Below are positions 43,642-53,142 of a stretch of 64,000 nt of DNA, one piece after another. Both the position numbers and the translations under genes were made by a program. The DNA lies in assembly GCA_035633215.1 (NCBI GenBank), contig DASQFI010000046.1, positions 69,941 to 133,940 on the forward strand. The letters run 5' to 3'. Origin of the DNA: DASQFI01 sp035633215 (GTDB taxonomy: Bacteria; Acidobacteriota; Vicinamibacteria; Vicinamibacterales; SCN-69-37). A model generated the notes under the pieces. The model worked only from the letters and a program-made list of their open reading frames with translations, had not been told where the DNA came from and ran no database searches. The first letter of the stretch is position 1. Every line of letters begins with the position of its first letter.

Positions 43642-45825
43642 CTACCTTTCGCCCTGCAGCGCCGCCGGGAGCTCGTAGTCGATGGCGGTCCCCTGCTCCA
43701 GGCTCTGACGAATCAGGAACGTCGCCTCGGTGACCGCGACGATCGACGGCAGATCCATCGGCATCGGCCCGCCGCCGCGCACGGCCTTGACGAAGGCGGC
43801 CATCTCTTCGGCGTGCCCCTTCGCCTGGTTGAACAGCCGCTGCCGGCGCCGGCGATTGTCCCGGAACATCGAGAGGCGGCGGAAGTTGTCGAGCTGCGCG
43901 GTCCGGCCGCCGCCGAAGACTTCGACGTACTCCTTCGGCACGGCCGGATCGCCGGTCGTCATGTAGTGGATCACGCCCACGCCGCCGTTGGCGAGCCGCA
44001 GCGTGACGGTGACGTTCTGGCGGCTGCGTGCGTCGCGGCCCACTTCCTCGGCGAAGATGCGGCTGGGCAGCGCGCCGCCCAGAAACGCGCACATGTCCAC
44101 GAAGTGGCAGATCTCGCCGAGGATGCGGCCCCCGCCCTCGACCGGATCGAGCACCCAGCTGTCGGCCGGCACGACGCCGGCATTGACGCGGTACGACACG
44201 AACAGCGGCTCGGCGACTCCGGCGAAGAACTCGCGGCAGCGAATCGAGAGCGGCGCAAACCGGCGGTTGAAGCCGACCATCAGCCGCGCGCCCGGGCTCG
44301 ACTCGATCGCGTCGAGGACGTCGGCCAGTCCCGCGGCGTCAATTGCCAGCGGCTTCTCGACGAACACCGCTTTCCCGGCGCGGATGGCCGCGGCGGTGAG
44401 CCGCGCATGTTGATCGTGGCGCGTCGCGATGATCAGGGCATCCACGTTCGGATCGACGATGACCTCGTCAGGATCGGACGTGCAGTACTCGGCGCCGTAC
44501 TGCGTCCCGACGTGCCGGCTGGTGAAGCCCGATGCCGTGCAGACCGCCTGCAGATGGACGCCGGGCTGCGCGGTGAGCGCCGGCAACAGCACGCCTTTCG
44601 CGAACTGTCCCGCGCCGATCACCCCGCAGCGCAGCTGATCGCCCGCCTGGCGGGTCGCGGCCGGACGGGCCGGCGCCAGGTTCACGCGCGATCCCTCGGC
44701 GGGTTCGCCGTTGTACTCGAGCAGAATCGCGACCGCCGGCTCGGGACGCTTGCCCGTCACGACGTCGTACGCCGATTCGGCCTCGTCGATCGCAAACCGA
44801 TGCGTAACCAGTGGCGCGAGCTGGATGTCCCCACGGCCGAGCAGATCCAGAAACGCCTGCATGTTCCGGCCTTCCGTCCATCGCACGTACGCGGCCGGAT
44901 AGTCGCGGCCGCGAAGCTCGTACTCGGGATCGTAGCGGCCCGGTCCGTACGAGCGGCTGACGAGGAGCGTCAGCTCCTTTTCGAAGAACGGCCGCCGCTC
45001 GATCGCCATCCCGACGTCACCGACGACGATGACCCGGCCCTTGAGGCGGGACACGGCCGCGGCCTGTCGCATTGGCTCGTCCGACTTGGCCGCCGCGCAC
45101 AGCAGCACCGAGTCGGCGCCCAGCCCGCCCGTGAGTTCGGCCACCGTGCTCGCGAGCGAATTGGCGGGCACCACGTGGTGCGCGCCAAGCCGCTTCGCCA
45201 TCTCGAGCTTGTCCGGATCGATGTCCGACGCGATGACCATCGCGCCCGAGCACCGCGCGAGCTGCGCCGTGATCTGTCCGACCAGGCCGAGCCCGATCAC
45301 CACCACGCGATCGCCAAGCGCGATCTCCGCCAGCCGGACGCCGTGCAGCGCAATCGTGCCCACCGTGACGAAGCACCCGTCGTCGTACGACACCGCGTCG
45401 GGCATCCGCGCGGCGAGATTGCGGGGCACGTAGTCGATCTCGGCGTGGTTCGCGTGGCCGAGACCGGCGCACGCCACGCGATCGCCGACATGGAACTCCG
45501 TCGCGGCGGCGCCCACTTCGAGCACGTCGCCCGCGCACGAGTAGCCGAGCGGGATGGGCGTGCTCATCAGGTGCTTCACGACCTTGTAGGTGCTCCAGTA
45601 GCCCTCCTGCTTCGCCTTGTTGAGCACCTTGCGGAACAGATCGGGGCGGTCCTTCGCCTTGCCGAGCGGACCCTTGTTGGCGAGCGCGATCACGGCGCGC
45701 TCGGTCCCGAGGCTGATGAGCGAGCGGCGGACGCGCACGAGCAGACCGTCGGGCCGGAGGATCGGCGACGGAACCTCCTGGACGAGCAGGGTGCCGGTCT
45801 TCAGATTCTGCGTGACTGCCTTCAT
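43642..45825 (-). CDS. Bi-domain oxidoreductase (zinc-type alcohol dehydrogenase + Gfo/Idh/MocA)
   Basis: 727 residues made of two enzymes in one chain. Residues 1-~355 are a medium-chain dehydrogenase: GYSCAGDVLEVG, GDRVACAGLGHANHAE, DRVVVIGLGLVGQITAQLA. From about 395, CGVIGAGQFAKGVLLPAL opens a Gfo/Idh/MocA domain with FVEKPLAID (catalytic Lys-Pro) and a GGRILGEICHFVDM loop with the His. Such fusions occur in many capsule and EPS loci beside heparinase-like proteins, their sugar substrate being unsettled. It overlaps the deacetylase gene by 4 bases. Confidence 0.9.
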   Translation of the reverse strand: MKAVTQNLKTGTLLVQEVPSPILRPDGLLVRVRRSLISLGTERAVIALANKGPLGKAKDRPDLFRKVLNKAKQEGYWSTYKVVKHLMSTPIPLGYSCAGDVLEVGAAATEFHVGDRVACAGLGHANHAEIDYVPRNLAARMPDAVSYDDGCFVTVGTIALHGVRLAEIALGDRVVVIGLGLVGQITAQLARCSGAMVIASDIDPDKLEMAKRLGAHHVVPANSLASTVAELTGGLGADSVLLCAAAKSDEPMRQAAAVSRLKGRVIVVGDVGMAIERRPFFEKELTLLVSRSYGPGRYDPEYELRGRDYPAAYVRWTEGRNMQAFLDLLGRGDIQLAPLVTHRFAIDEAESAYDVVTGKRPEPAVAILLEYNGEPAEGSRVNLAPARPAATRQAGDQLRCGVIGAGQFAKGVLLPALTAQPGVHLQAVCTASGFTSRHVGTQYGAEYCTSDPDEVIVDPNVDALIIATRHDQHARLTAAAIRAGKAVFVEKPLAIDAAGLADVLDAIESSPGARLMVGFNRRFAPLSIRCREFFAGVAEPLFVSYRVNAGVVPADSWVLDPVEGGGRILGEICHFVDMCAFLGGALPSRIFAEEVGRDARSRQNVTVTLRLANGGVGVIHYMTTGDPAVPKEYVEVFGGGRTAQLDNFRRLSMFRDNRRRRQRLFNQAKGHAEEMAAFVKAVRGGGPMPMDLPSIVAVTEATFLIRQSLEQGTAIDYELPAALQGER

Positions 45826-46775
45826 CGTTTATCACCTGCTCGCGGGGCCCCACCCCCGCTCGCCCGCGCTGCGGCGCTCGCCGACTCGCTCTCCTCGCGC
45901 GGACTTTCTATTAGCTCCTCGCGCGCACTTTCATGAGAACCGTTCGTGCACTCCGAGAGCAGCCGCGACGTGCTCGCGATCGTGAAATGCCGCCGCACGA
46001 GATCGAGCATGGACGCGCACTGCGCACGCTTGTGGTCGGCCGTCAAGTGCGACAGCGTGAACAGACGCTGCTGCCAGCCTTTGATTCGGCCGCGCGGAAG
46101 CGGATCGGCAAAGTCTGTCAGGTGGAACAGCAGCACGAGCGGCGACCGGCGGCGGCGGAAGTCCGTGAGGCCCGCGCGGAAATACCAGTGGCCGAGCACG
46201 AGGCTGTACGACGGATGAAACGGAAACGAGAACGGGCCCGCTGACGGCACCGGCAGCTCGTAGAGCGGCTGGCCCGGCAATGGGCGATGCGGCTGCGGCG
46301 CCACGCGCGGCGTGGCGACCAGCATCGACGAGTCGTACGCGTACCCCGACTCGTTCACGAGCTCCAGGCATTCGCGATCGATGTGAAATCCCGGCGCGCG
46401 GAATCCGCGGACGTCCACGCCGAGCTCCGACGCCAGGCACACCCGGCTCTCGGCGATCTCGCGTCGTTTGCCCGCCTCGTCGAGTCCCGTCAGCCGGCCG
46501 TGACTGAGCGAGTGCGATGCGATCTCATGACCGGCCGCCACCGCGTCACGAAGCAGCGCGCGCTTCGGCGCGTCGAAGACATCCTCGGCCACGACAAACA
46601 GCGTCGCCGTGACGTTTGTGCGCGCGAGCAGATCGAGCGCGCCGCGCAGTCCCGACTCGAACAGCGGATCATCGGCCGGGTCGTACGTCCACCCGTGCGC
46701 GCGATAGATGTGCCGGGCGCCGTCGAGATCCAGATGGACGGCGGCGAGCGGCTGGTTGCTGGAGGCGGTCACCAT
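45822..46775 (-). CDS. Polysaccharide deacetylase-like (NodB-homology) protein
   Basis: 317 residues. AAVHLDLDGAR is NodB motif 1 (Asp pair), GHEIASHSLSHGRL motif 2 with the metal-binding H-x3-H, and RGFRAPGFHID motif 3. Members remove N- or O-acetyl groups from amino-sugar polymers. No signal peptide is seen, so it may act in the cytoplasm on precursors. The C-terminal ~45 residues are low-complexity and rich in Ser, Ala and Glu. It leads the minus-strand run to 38945 and follows sigma-54-like promoter C by ~40 bases. Confidence 0.88.
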   Translation of the reverse strand: MVTASSNQPLAAVHLDLDGARHIYRAHGWTYDPADDPLFESGLRGALDLLARTNVTATLFVVAEDVFDAPKRALLRDAVAAGHEIASHSLSHGRLTGLDEAGKRREIAESRVCLASELGVDVRGFRAPGFHIDRECLELVNESGYAYDSSMLVATPRVAPQPHRPLPGQPLYELPVPSAGPFSFPFHPSYSLVLGHWYFRAGLTDFRRRRSPLVLLFHLTDFADPLPRGRIKGWQQRLFTLSHLTADHKRAQCASMLDLVRRHFTIASTSRLLSECTNGSHESAREELIESPREESESASAAARASGGGAPRAGDKR

Positions 46776-46827
46776 TTTTGGCGGTTTGAGGCCCAGTTCT
46801 GGTGCCCAGCCGCGGGGGTCCTAGAAA

Positions 46828-46843
46828 GCAAACCTAGGTCCAA
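46828..46843 (-). promoter_or_regulatory. Sigma-54-like promoter C (weaker -24)
   Basis: On the minus strand TTGGACCTAGGTTTGCT: -24 GG (plus 46840-46841) and -12 GC (plus 46828-46829) are 12 bases apart; TTTGCT is a good -12 box, TGGACC a weaker -24. The deacetylase ATG is ~53 bases downstream of the -12 box. An imperfect inverted repeat CCTAG/CTAGG overlaps it. Upstream on the same strand (46886-46915) lies the TTGGCGGAC/ATTCCAGG/GGAAT module shared with leader A. Confidence 0.4.
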
Positions 46844-46951
46844 TGCCCCCCAAAGGGGCACCCCACAAATACGGCTCGGGCCCGGATTCCGGCCCTGGAA
46901 TGCATTGTCCGCCAACAATTATCGCGACTGGACGGGTTATTAGTCGCCTTC

Positions 46952-48124
46952 CTACGGGTTTTTAGAAAGGGGCGCGGTCTTCCCAAACAGCGCCTCCGCC
47001 TGCCGCGTGAGGACCGGCCAGTCGAAGCGCTCCAGGGCGAGTTGCCGGGCGTGGAGGCTGAGCGCGGCCCGCCGCTCGGGATCTTCGAGAAGCGCCGGAA
47101 CGACTCGGGCCAGTTCGTCAGGCGATTCGCAGGCGATCAACTCCCCGGTGCGGCCCGGTTCGAGCGTCTCCGGAGCTCCGCCTGATCGTCCGGCGATGAC
47201 CGGTTTGCCGCACGCCTGCGCTTCGATCAGCACAATGCCAAAACCTTCGAGGTCCCAACCTATCCGGCGGTTGGGCAAGGCAAACAGGTCGCACTGCTGA
47301 TAGCACTCGATCAACTCTGTGTCGGTCGGCATACCTCGGAACTGCACTAGGTCTTCCACCCGCTCTTCTGCGGCGAGCGCCTGCAGGTACGGTTTTCCCC
47401 AGCCCTCCCCAACGATCACGTACAGAACATCGGGGCAGCGGCGCCTGATGGCGGGCAGCGCGCGGATCAGCATGTCCTGACCCTTGCGCTTGATGAGCGT
47501 CCCCACGGTGAGCACGACCCGGCGGCCGGCCCATCCGAGCCGCTCCCGAAGCACCGCATCAGGAGGCGCGGGCTTGAAGAGACTGGTGTCCACACCCGGA
47601 TGCAGGACGTCGACTTTCTGTTCCGACGCGCCTGCGGTCTTCAGGAGGATCTGTTTCGTATGCTGCGTATTGGCGACGATCGATGTCGCGCCGGACACCA
47701 CGCGCCGGGTCAGCCACCGGAGTTCGCGACTCGTGTCGGCGAGGGTCAGTTCCTCACCGTGCGCGAAACACACGAACGGAACGCCGCGGCGTCGCTTCAG
47801 GAGCAGCGCGAGCAATCCCTCCGGCAGGCATCTTCCGCAGTGGATGACATCCGGCCGAATCTCTGCGACGAGCCGGTTGAGTCGAACGAACGCGCGCAGA
47901 TATTCGAGTCCGCAGCGGGGATCCAGGACGCCCCAGTTCGGGAATTTCAGCCGCATCCGATGGATGGGCAGCTCGGAGCTCGCATCAAATGCCGCGTCTC
48001 CGGCCGTCATGCCGGCGACGACATGGACGTCGTAGCCGTGCAGGCGCCGATGAAGTTCCCAGAGCCACCGCCCGCTCCCGCCCACCTTCGGCGGGAAGAC
48101 TTCGGAGAGCACCAGGATCGTCAC
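46952..48124 (-). CDS. Family 4 glycosyltransferase
   Basis: 390 residues. ILVLSEVFPPKVGGSGRW at the N-terminus carries the acceptor-side Gly-rich loop; VLTVGTLIKRKGQDMLI starts the donor domain, and EGFGIVLIEAQACGKPVI is the E-x7-E motif of retaining GT4 enzymes (GT-B fold). It would add a sugar from a nucleotide donor at the cytoplasmic face. GTG start at 48124, 46 bases after the G8-protein gene. Residues and context do not show which sugar. Confidence 0.88.
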   Translation of the reverse strand: MTILVLSEVFPPKVGGSGRWLWELHRRLHGYDVHVVAGMTAGDAAFDASSELPIHRMRLKFPNWGVLDPRCGLEYLRAFVRLNRLVAEIRPDVIHCGRCLPEGLLALLLKRRRGVPFVCFAHGEELTLADTSRELRWLTRRVVSGATSIVANTQHTKQILLKTAGASEQKVDVLHPGVDTSLFKPAPPDAVLRERLGWAGRRVVLTVGTLIKRKGQDMLIRALPAIRRRCPDVLYVIVGEGWGKPYLQALAAEERVEDLVQFRGMPTDTELIECYQQCDLFALPNRRIGWDLEGFGIVLIEAQACGKPVIAGRSGGAPETLEPGRTGELIACESPDELARVVPALLEDPERRAALSLHARQLALERFDWPVLTRQAEALFGKTAPLSKNP

Positions 48125-48170
48125 CGGTCGCAGCTAGCGGCCGACGGGCATCGCACGTGACGAGGGGCGT

Positions 48171-50465
48171 CTATTTGACGGTGCAGGTGAAGCCGCCGAA
48201 TCCGGGCCGTTCCGTGACGCACGGCGCGACGGATCCGGCGATCGCCACCTTGTAACGCTCCCAGCTCTCCGCGTTTGTCAGTCCGGGAACCGGCGCGCCC
48301 ACGAACTGCGGACCGGTCGGGGGCACCCGGAAGGACGGCGCTTGCTGCGTGTAATAGACCCTGAAACTGTCGCCGGGCGTGTTGTTGTAGTCGTAGATCC
48401 AGACCTCGTCGCCCACGACGACGTTGGCGTTCGGTCCATGCTCGGGATTGAACGACATGAGGACATCGAATTGCGGCGTCCCACCGACGTCGCCCTTGAT
48501 GCGTCCGAAGCGCACACCGCGGATCGTCGTCTGCCGGGGCGGCAGAGCGACGCCGCCGCCCGTCACGCCGTACATCGTATCGGCCCGGATGTTGACCACG
48601 TTCTTGAGGACGCTGTTCTCGATCAGCAGCGTGCCCGGCTTGTTCCCGTAAATGTCGCGCGTATCGCCGATCTTGAAGGGCAGCAGAATCCCCAACCGAA
48701 GTCCCTGGATGTCCGCGTTCCGGATGATGGTGTTGCGAACGAGATAGTCGCCGAAGTCGAACGCCCGCGAGCCGTCGTGTGGATTGGCCAGAAACTTCGT
48801 ATCGCCGCGCTGAACCCAGCCGTCGAAGATGACGCGATTCGACGAATAGCCGGAGTAGCCCACTGACCCAATGTGCCACAGCGTGGTCCGGTCGATCCGG
48901 CTTTCGGGCACCTCGTAGACTTCCGAGCAGCAGTTGGCGCCCAGATTCCACACGGTCAGCCCGTTGCGCGACGCGTACACTTCGTTGTTCGTGAATTCGA
49001 GCAGCGGCACCGCCATCATGTTCACGGTCTTGCCGGAGCGGCTGGGATCGGCGCCCTGCTTCGATGGGACCTCAACCTCGCCCACGTCGAGCATCATGTA
49101 GGTCACGGCGAACGAGTTCGAGTTGGCGCCGACGTTGTTGCGAACGAAGTTGTTCGGCCCGCGAAACCAGAACGCGGATCCTTCGTATCCAAAGTCTTTC
49201 GCGCCGCGCCGATCGTCGGCGCGCTCGGCGCCCGTTCCCCAGGCGCGCACGACGAAATTGTGGTCGAAGACGTTGCCGGTTTCCGAGCCGTCTTCGGTCA
49301 TGATCCCGGCGCCGCCGACGTCATAGATCACGTTGTCTCGAATGAGTCCGTAGTGCGCGTTGTGGACGGTGATCCCCCATTTCGAGCCGCCGTCGATCGC
49401 GTTGCCAATCAAGGTGAATTGATGGCCGTTGGCCTGCGGCTTCGACGGACCCACGACGTGGTGCATGTGGAGCGAATACCGGCCGATATGGTTTTGTTTG
49501 GGATTGAGCGGCTTGAACGTCGTGCGGCCCAGATCCTTGAACAGGCTGTACCGGATGTCGACGTCCGCCCGATGGACGAAGATCGCATGACCGCGCGTGC
49601 CCCGCGGGTTCGCCGACCGGATGACGACGTTCCGGCTCAGGTTGCCGACGTGGGGCAGAAAACTGAGCCCGCCGTCGGCGTCGCGCGCCCCGCGATGGTG
49701 ATGGGCGAGCGCCGTCTCGAGCTGCACACGCGCGCCGCTCACCGACGTCACGGCGAGCTCTTCCCACTGCGGCTGGTAGGGCCCCGCGCTCCCGCTGAAC
49801 TGATTCGTCCCCGGCAGAATCAACCGGGCCGATTGCCACCCGCTCACCGGCGCGGTTTGGAGTGTCAGCGCCGTCTGTCCAGCCGCCGGTTCCTCGGCGA
49901 GCCGGACGAATGTCGGCTCGACGACGGCGCCGTGCATGCGAATGGTGCCGAAGCCGATGAGGGCCGTGCCGAATTGAGCTGGATCGTGCGATGGGTCGAG
50001 CGCCCGGTCTGCGATGACGATCTCTGCGGTCACGCCCGCGGCCACCGGCGCCCCCGCGCGTCCGACCTCGAGCGTGCCCGACGGCATCACCTGGATCACG
50101 CCTGCGACGAGCCGCGTGTTCAGGTCGGTGCGGAACGTGAGCGATCCTTCGACCCCCACCGACTCGAGGATGGCGTCACTCGCCACATCGTAGGTCACCG
50201 TGATGCCCGTCGGAATACGCACGACGTCCCCGGCGGCCGGCGGCCGTCCCGCCGACCACGTGCCCGCGGCCGACCACGGTCCGCTCTTGACCGCGCGGTT
50301 CGTCGGGTTGTACGCGAAGTCCGGCACGTCGTGCGGCAGTCCGCCTTTGTGAACGTGATGCTGCGCGCGTGCGGCCCCCGACGCGAACATCAACGCAACG
50401 ATGACCAACGTCGCGATCCGCACGTATGGCTTGACGATCACACAACGGGCTTGCTGGGGATTCAT
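48171..50465 (-). CDS. Secreted G8-domain / right-handed beta-helix protein (CEMIP-like)
   Basis: 764 residues. A signal peptide (about 12-35, ending ARAQ) precedes a G8 domain: SGPWSAAGTWSAGRPPAAGD, then VTYDV and GSLTFRTDLNTRL. From ~280 onward, repeated short strands with GIMTEDGSETGN and HNFVVRAWGTG indicate a parallel beta-helix. G8 domains occur in CEMIP/TMEM2 hyaluronan-binding proteins, so glycan binding or depolymerisation outside the cell is likely. A paralogue begins at 63525. It has its own sigma-70-like promoter just upstream. Confidence 0.82.
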   Translation of the reverse strand: MNPQQARCVIVKPYVRIATLVIVALMFASGAARAQHHVHKGGLPHDVPDFAYNPTNRAVKSGPWSAAGTWSAGRPPAAGDVVRIPTGITVTYDVASDAILESVGVEGSLTFRTDLNTRLVAGVIQVMPSGTLEVGRAGAPVAAGVTAEIVIADRALDPSHDPAQFGTALIGFGTIRMHGAVVEPTFVRLAEEPAAGQTALTLQTAPVSGWQSARLILPGTNQFSGSAGPYQPQWEELAVTSVSGARVQLETALAHHHRGARDADGGLSFLPHVGNLSRNVVIRSANPRGTRGHAIFVHRADVDIRYSLFKDLGRTTFKPLNPKQNHIGRYSLHMHHVVGPSKPQANGHQFTLIGNAIDGGSKWGITVHNAHYGLIRDNVIYDVGGAGIMTEDGSETGNVFDHNFVVRAWGTGAERADDRRGAKDFGYEGSAFWFRGPNNFVRNNVGANSNSFAVTYMMLDVGEVEVPSKQGADPSRSGKTVNMMAVPLLEFTNNEVYASRNGLTVWNLGANCCSEVYEVPESRIDRTTLWHIGSVGYSGYSSNRVIFDGWVQRGDTKFLANPHDGSRAFDFGDYLVRNTIIRNADIQGLRLGILLPFKIGDTRDIYGNKPGTLLIENSVLKNVVNIRADTMYGVTGGGVALPPRQTTIRGVRFGRIKGDVGGTPQFDVLMSFNPEHGPNANVVVGDEVWIYDYNNTPGDSFRVYYTQQAPSFRVPPTGPQFVGAPVPGLTNAESWERYKVAIAGSVAPCVTERPGFGGFTCTVK

Positions 50466-50486
50466 GATGAGAACACCTGCTTACCG

Positions 50487-50515
50487 CTTATACCCGTCCC
50501 GCCCGGGCACGTCAA
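50487..50515 (-). promoter_or_regulatory. Sigma-70-like promoter for the G8 gene
   Basis: On the minus strand TTGACG (plus 50510-50515), a 17-base spacer, and TATAAG (plus 50487-50492). Both hexamers are one or two bases from consensus and the spacing is ideal. It ends where the upstream gene stops (50516), leaving ~15-20 bases of leader before the ATG at 50465. Confidence 0.6.
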
Positions 50516-53080
50516 TCAGAGGATCCATGACAACACAATCGTAATCCCAGCAAAAAGGGCGATAAACGCAAGTTGACCCGCGCGACGGATCGCGCGCGTT
50601 CGTTGTGGCTGAAACGCGGCGGGCGGCCGGCCGGCGTTGGCGACGGTCGGGACCGGCAGGGCCGGCAGCGACGCCCCTTGAGTGGTGACCCACCCGTCGC
50701 GCCACCCGTTGGCCAGGAGCAGGGCGACCGGCCGCGTGAAGTGCCCCGTCGGGCTCGCGGCGAGCGTGTTGACGGAGTAGGCGAAGAAGAACTGCGCGCG
50801 CTCGAGAAACCGCGCGCGCTCGTCGCCCGTCGCGTGCTGCGCGGCCCAGAGGAACACGTCGGCCTTGCGCATGTCCTGCGCGGCCCACGTCTCGGTCGGA
50901 AACTCGAGCACGTCCGGCCTGTCGAGATACGGCCGCTCGTGCGTGGCCATCCAGCGCGCGTACCGAAGCAGGCTCTGGCGTGCGTACGCGTACATGTGAT
51001 CGAACTGGCCCTGCTCACCCTTGAAGTGGAGATACCAGCCCAGCGTCTGCAGGAAGACCGTGTAGTACCAGCGCCGCTCGACGTCATGCAGGTTCCCCGC
51101 CTCCACGTCGTCCTCCGGATGGATGCAGCGCCGGATCAGTTCGTCGGCCTTGGCCGTGTATTCGGACGACTTCGTGAGACGCGCGGCGACGAGACACGCG
51201 AGAATCGAATTGGCGGGAGCGCGGCCGGGACCATGATACGCCATCGATCCGGTCGCGCTCGGGATGCCCGTCGCGCCGCGCGCCAGCCACCGAAACGGCG
51301 TTTGCCGCCCATCGTCCATGTCGATCACCCAGCGGCCGAGGCCGATGGCCGTGTCGCGCGACTCGCGCTCGCCCGTCATGAAATAGTGCAGCATCAGCCC
51401 GGCGTTGTAGTTGTGCTCGGACGAGGGGCCGCCGCCCGGCGCGCCGCGTGGGTAGGTGCGGTGCGTTGCCGTGCCCGCGTCCGTGTAGTGGCACGTGTGC
51501 CAGAACAGGCCGCCGTTGTACGCGGCTTTGTCCTCGCGCGTGTGGTAGATGTCGATGTCTCGCACGTGACGCGCGAGATTCGTCATGAGCCGCCACCAGC
51601 GCGAGTCGCCCGTCCGGAGAAAATGCGTCGCGAAGCCGGCAATCGTATCGTACTGGTTGTTGTAGTGCGAGACGAACGGACGATCGGGCGGCTGGAACGC
51701 CGACTCGTGGTCGGCATGCAGGTCGCCGAAGTTGCGCCAGCCGTATTCGTCGGCGCGCTCGTTCTTCGCCGCAAAGCCGGTGGCAGGATCGAGCGCCCGC
51801 AACACCAGCGAGAGATACGGCCGGTTGGGATCGTCCGACGCGGGAATCAGGTACGGCACGGCGCCGCTCCCGCAGCACCACTCCGGCGACGGATACGCGA
51901 ACATCGGATCGTGACACCAGGCGAGCGGCGGGTCCGAGACGGGATCCCGCGCGAACGCCACCACGACCTCGTGTGTCTTCTGCTCGCCGCCCTGGAGCTC
52001 ATGCGGCTCGCCTGACTGCCCGGGAAAGAGCCCGACTTCGATCCGTCCGGCATCCACGCTGATGGCGCGTGGAAAGTTCTCCCAGAACCCGGGCACGGTG
52101 ACGCAGATCTCGCCCCGGTCCGTGTGGACGACGACGATGGGACTCGCGCGATTCGCGGTGTGCTCGTCGTCTCCCGATCGGAGCCGGTACCCGCGAAACC
52201 TCAGAGGCACGCGTGCCTCGCGATTGCGATGGATGGGCCCATCCCAGTGATCACCGCCGCTCGATTCCTGGTACACCTCAAAGGGCAGGCTGACGTCGGC
52301 GAGCGCGCTCCCGCATTCGGGCGCGCATGCCACGCGCGTCACGGCGCCAGCGACCGTGAGCACGAGTGCGGCGGATCGAAGATAGACCGATCCCTCGTCG
52401 CCAAGGACCCACTGGCCGTTCGGATGAGCCGCCCGCCGGCGATTGAGCAGCATGATCTGCACGCGCGCGACCGGGCTGCCTGCGAACAGCTCGATCCGGG
52501 CGGACACGTCGATTGGCGCCTCGCCCGCGACAGCGACGGCTCGCAGCTCGATTTCCGCGCGTACCGGACCAATTTCGTGCACGCGGAGCTCGGCGATACG
52601 AAATGACACCCGTGCGAGCTCGGTCTCGATCTGAAATCCCGACGAGTGCACGTCCACCGGCTCGCGGCCAGCGATCGAGATCGACGAGAACGGGAACGGA
52701 CCACCGATCTCGAAGCCGAACGTCGCCGCATCTGTCTCGACGGTAATCGTCTGGTCGCTGGCGTTGACGCCCAGCGACGGAACGGTTGTCGGCTTCGCGT
52801 CGAACGTTGATCGCTCGTCACGGTCTGGAGTGTCTGCATCGGCGAGTACGTCGACGAGTGCCCACCGAATCGACCCATCGGGCCATGCATCGAGCGCGCG
52901 CACCTGCGCTGGCGTTACAAGTTTGAAGGGCGCGTCGAGGTGGATCTGCGCCGTTGAGACGGCTCTGCCCGACGGAAGTGGAACGCCAATTCTGATCGGT
53001 TCTGCGCGGCGCTTCGCGCCCCATGTGAGCGGGTTCACGGCGCCGAGCGGAACGCGAATTGAATTATGAGTCTCCGCCAC
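50516..53080 (-). CDS. Rhamnogalacturonan-lyase-like (PcRGLX/YetA-type) large protein
   Basis: 854 residues. The N-terminus (RIGVPLPSGRAVSTAQI and LDAWPDGSIRWALVDVL) matches the RIFT-barrel domain of PcRGLX/YetA exo-rhamnogalacturonan-lyase-like proteins. Residues ~440-760 are helical and aromatic (SHYNNQYDTIAGFATHFL, SSEHNYNAGLMLHYFMTG), as in their (alpha/alpha)6 domain. No signal peptide; a C-terminal helix (FIALFAGITIVLSWIL) could anchor it. The rare GTG start at 53080 is the first possible. Substrate is perhaps the acidic polymer made here; the lyase activity is inferred. Confidence 0.65.
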   Translation of the reverse strand: MAETHNSIRVPLGAVNPLTWGAKRRAEPIRIGVPLPSGRAVSTAQIHLDAPFKLVTPAQVRALDAWPDGSIRWALVDVLADADTPDRDERSTFDAKPTTVPSLGVNASDQTITVETDAATFGFEIGGPFPFSSISIAGREPVDVHSSGFQIETELARVSFRIAELRVHEIGPVRAEIELRAVAVAGEAPIDVSARIELFAGSPVARVQIMLLNRRRAAHPNGQWVLGDEGSVYLRSAALVLTVAGAVTRVACAPECGSALADVSLPFEVYQESSGGDHWDGPIHRNREARVPLRFRGYRLRSGDDEHTANRASPIVVVHTDRGEICVTVPGFWENFPRAISVDAGRIEVGLFPGQSGEPHELQGGEQKTHEVVVAFARDPVSDPPLAWCHDPMFAYPSPEWCCGSGAVPYLIPASDDPNRPYLSLVLRALDPATGFAAKNERADEYGWRNFGDLHADHESAFQPPDRPFVSHYNNQYDTIAGFATHFLRTGDSRWWRLMTNLARHVRDIDIYHTREDKAAYNGGLFWHTCHYTDAGTATHRTYPRGAPGGGPSSEHNYNAGLMLHYFMTGERESRDTAIGLGRWVIDMDDGRQTPFRWLARGATGIPSATGSMAYHGPGRAPANSILACLVAARLTKSSEYTAKADELIRRCIHPEDDVEAGNLHDVERRWYYTVFLQTLGWYLHFKGEQGQFDHMYAYARQSLLRYARWMATHERPYLDRPDVLEFPTETWAAQDMRKADVFLWAAQHATGDERARFLERAQFFFAYSVNTLAASPTGHFTRPVALLLANGWRDGWVTTQGASLPALPVPTVANAGRPPAAFQPQRTRAIRRAGQLAFIALFAGITIVLSWIL

Positions 53081-53142
53081 GCGAAGGTCTGAGGTTCAGA
53101 GGTGGTATGTCGAGACAGGACCGATAATAGTCGGCAGTTCGA

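Noticed and set aside
42904..45936. A 1010-codon open frame on the plus strand
   Set aside because: Antisense to the toroid protein and bi-domain oxidoreductase, both supported by motifs and gene spacing. The translation resembles no protein.
48873..50576. A 567-codon open frame on the plus strand
   Set aside because: Antisense to the secreted G8 gene, whose signal peptide, promoter and paralogue are convincing.
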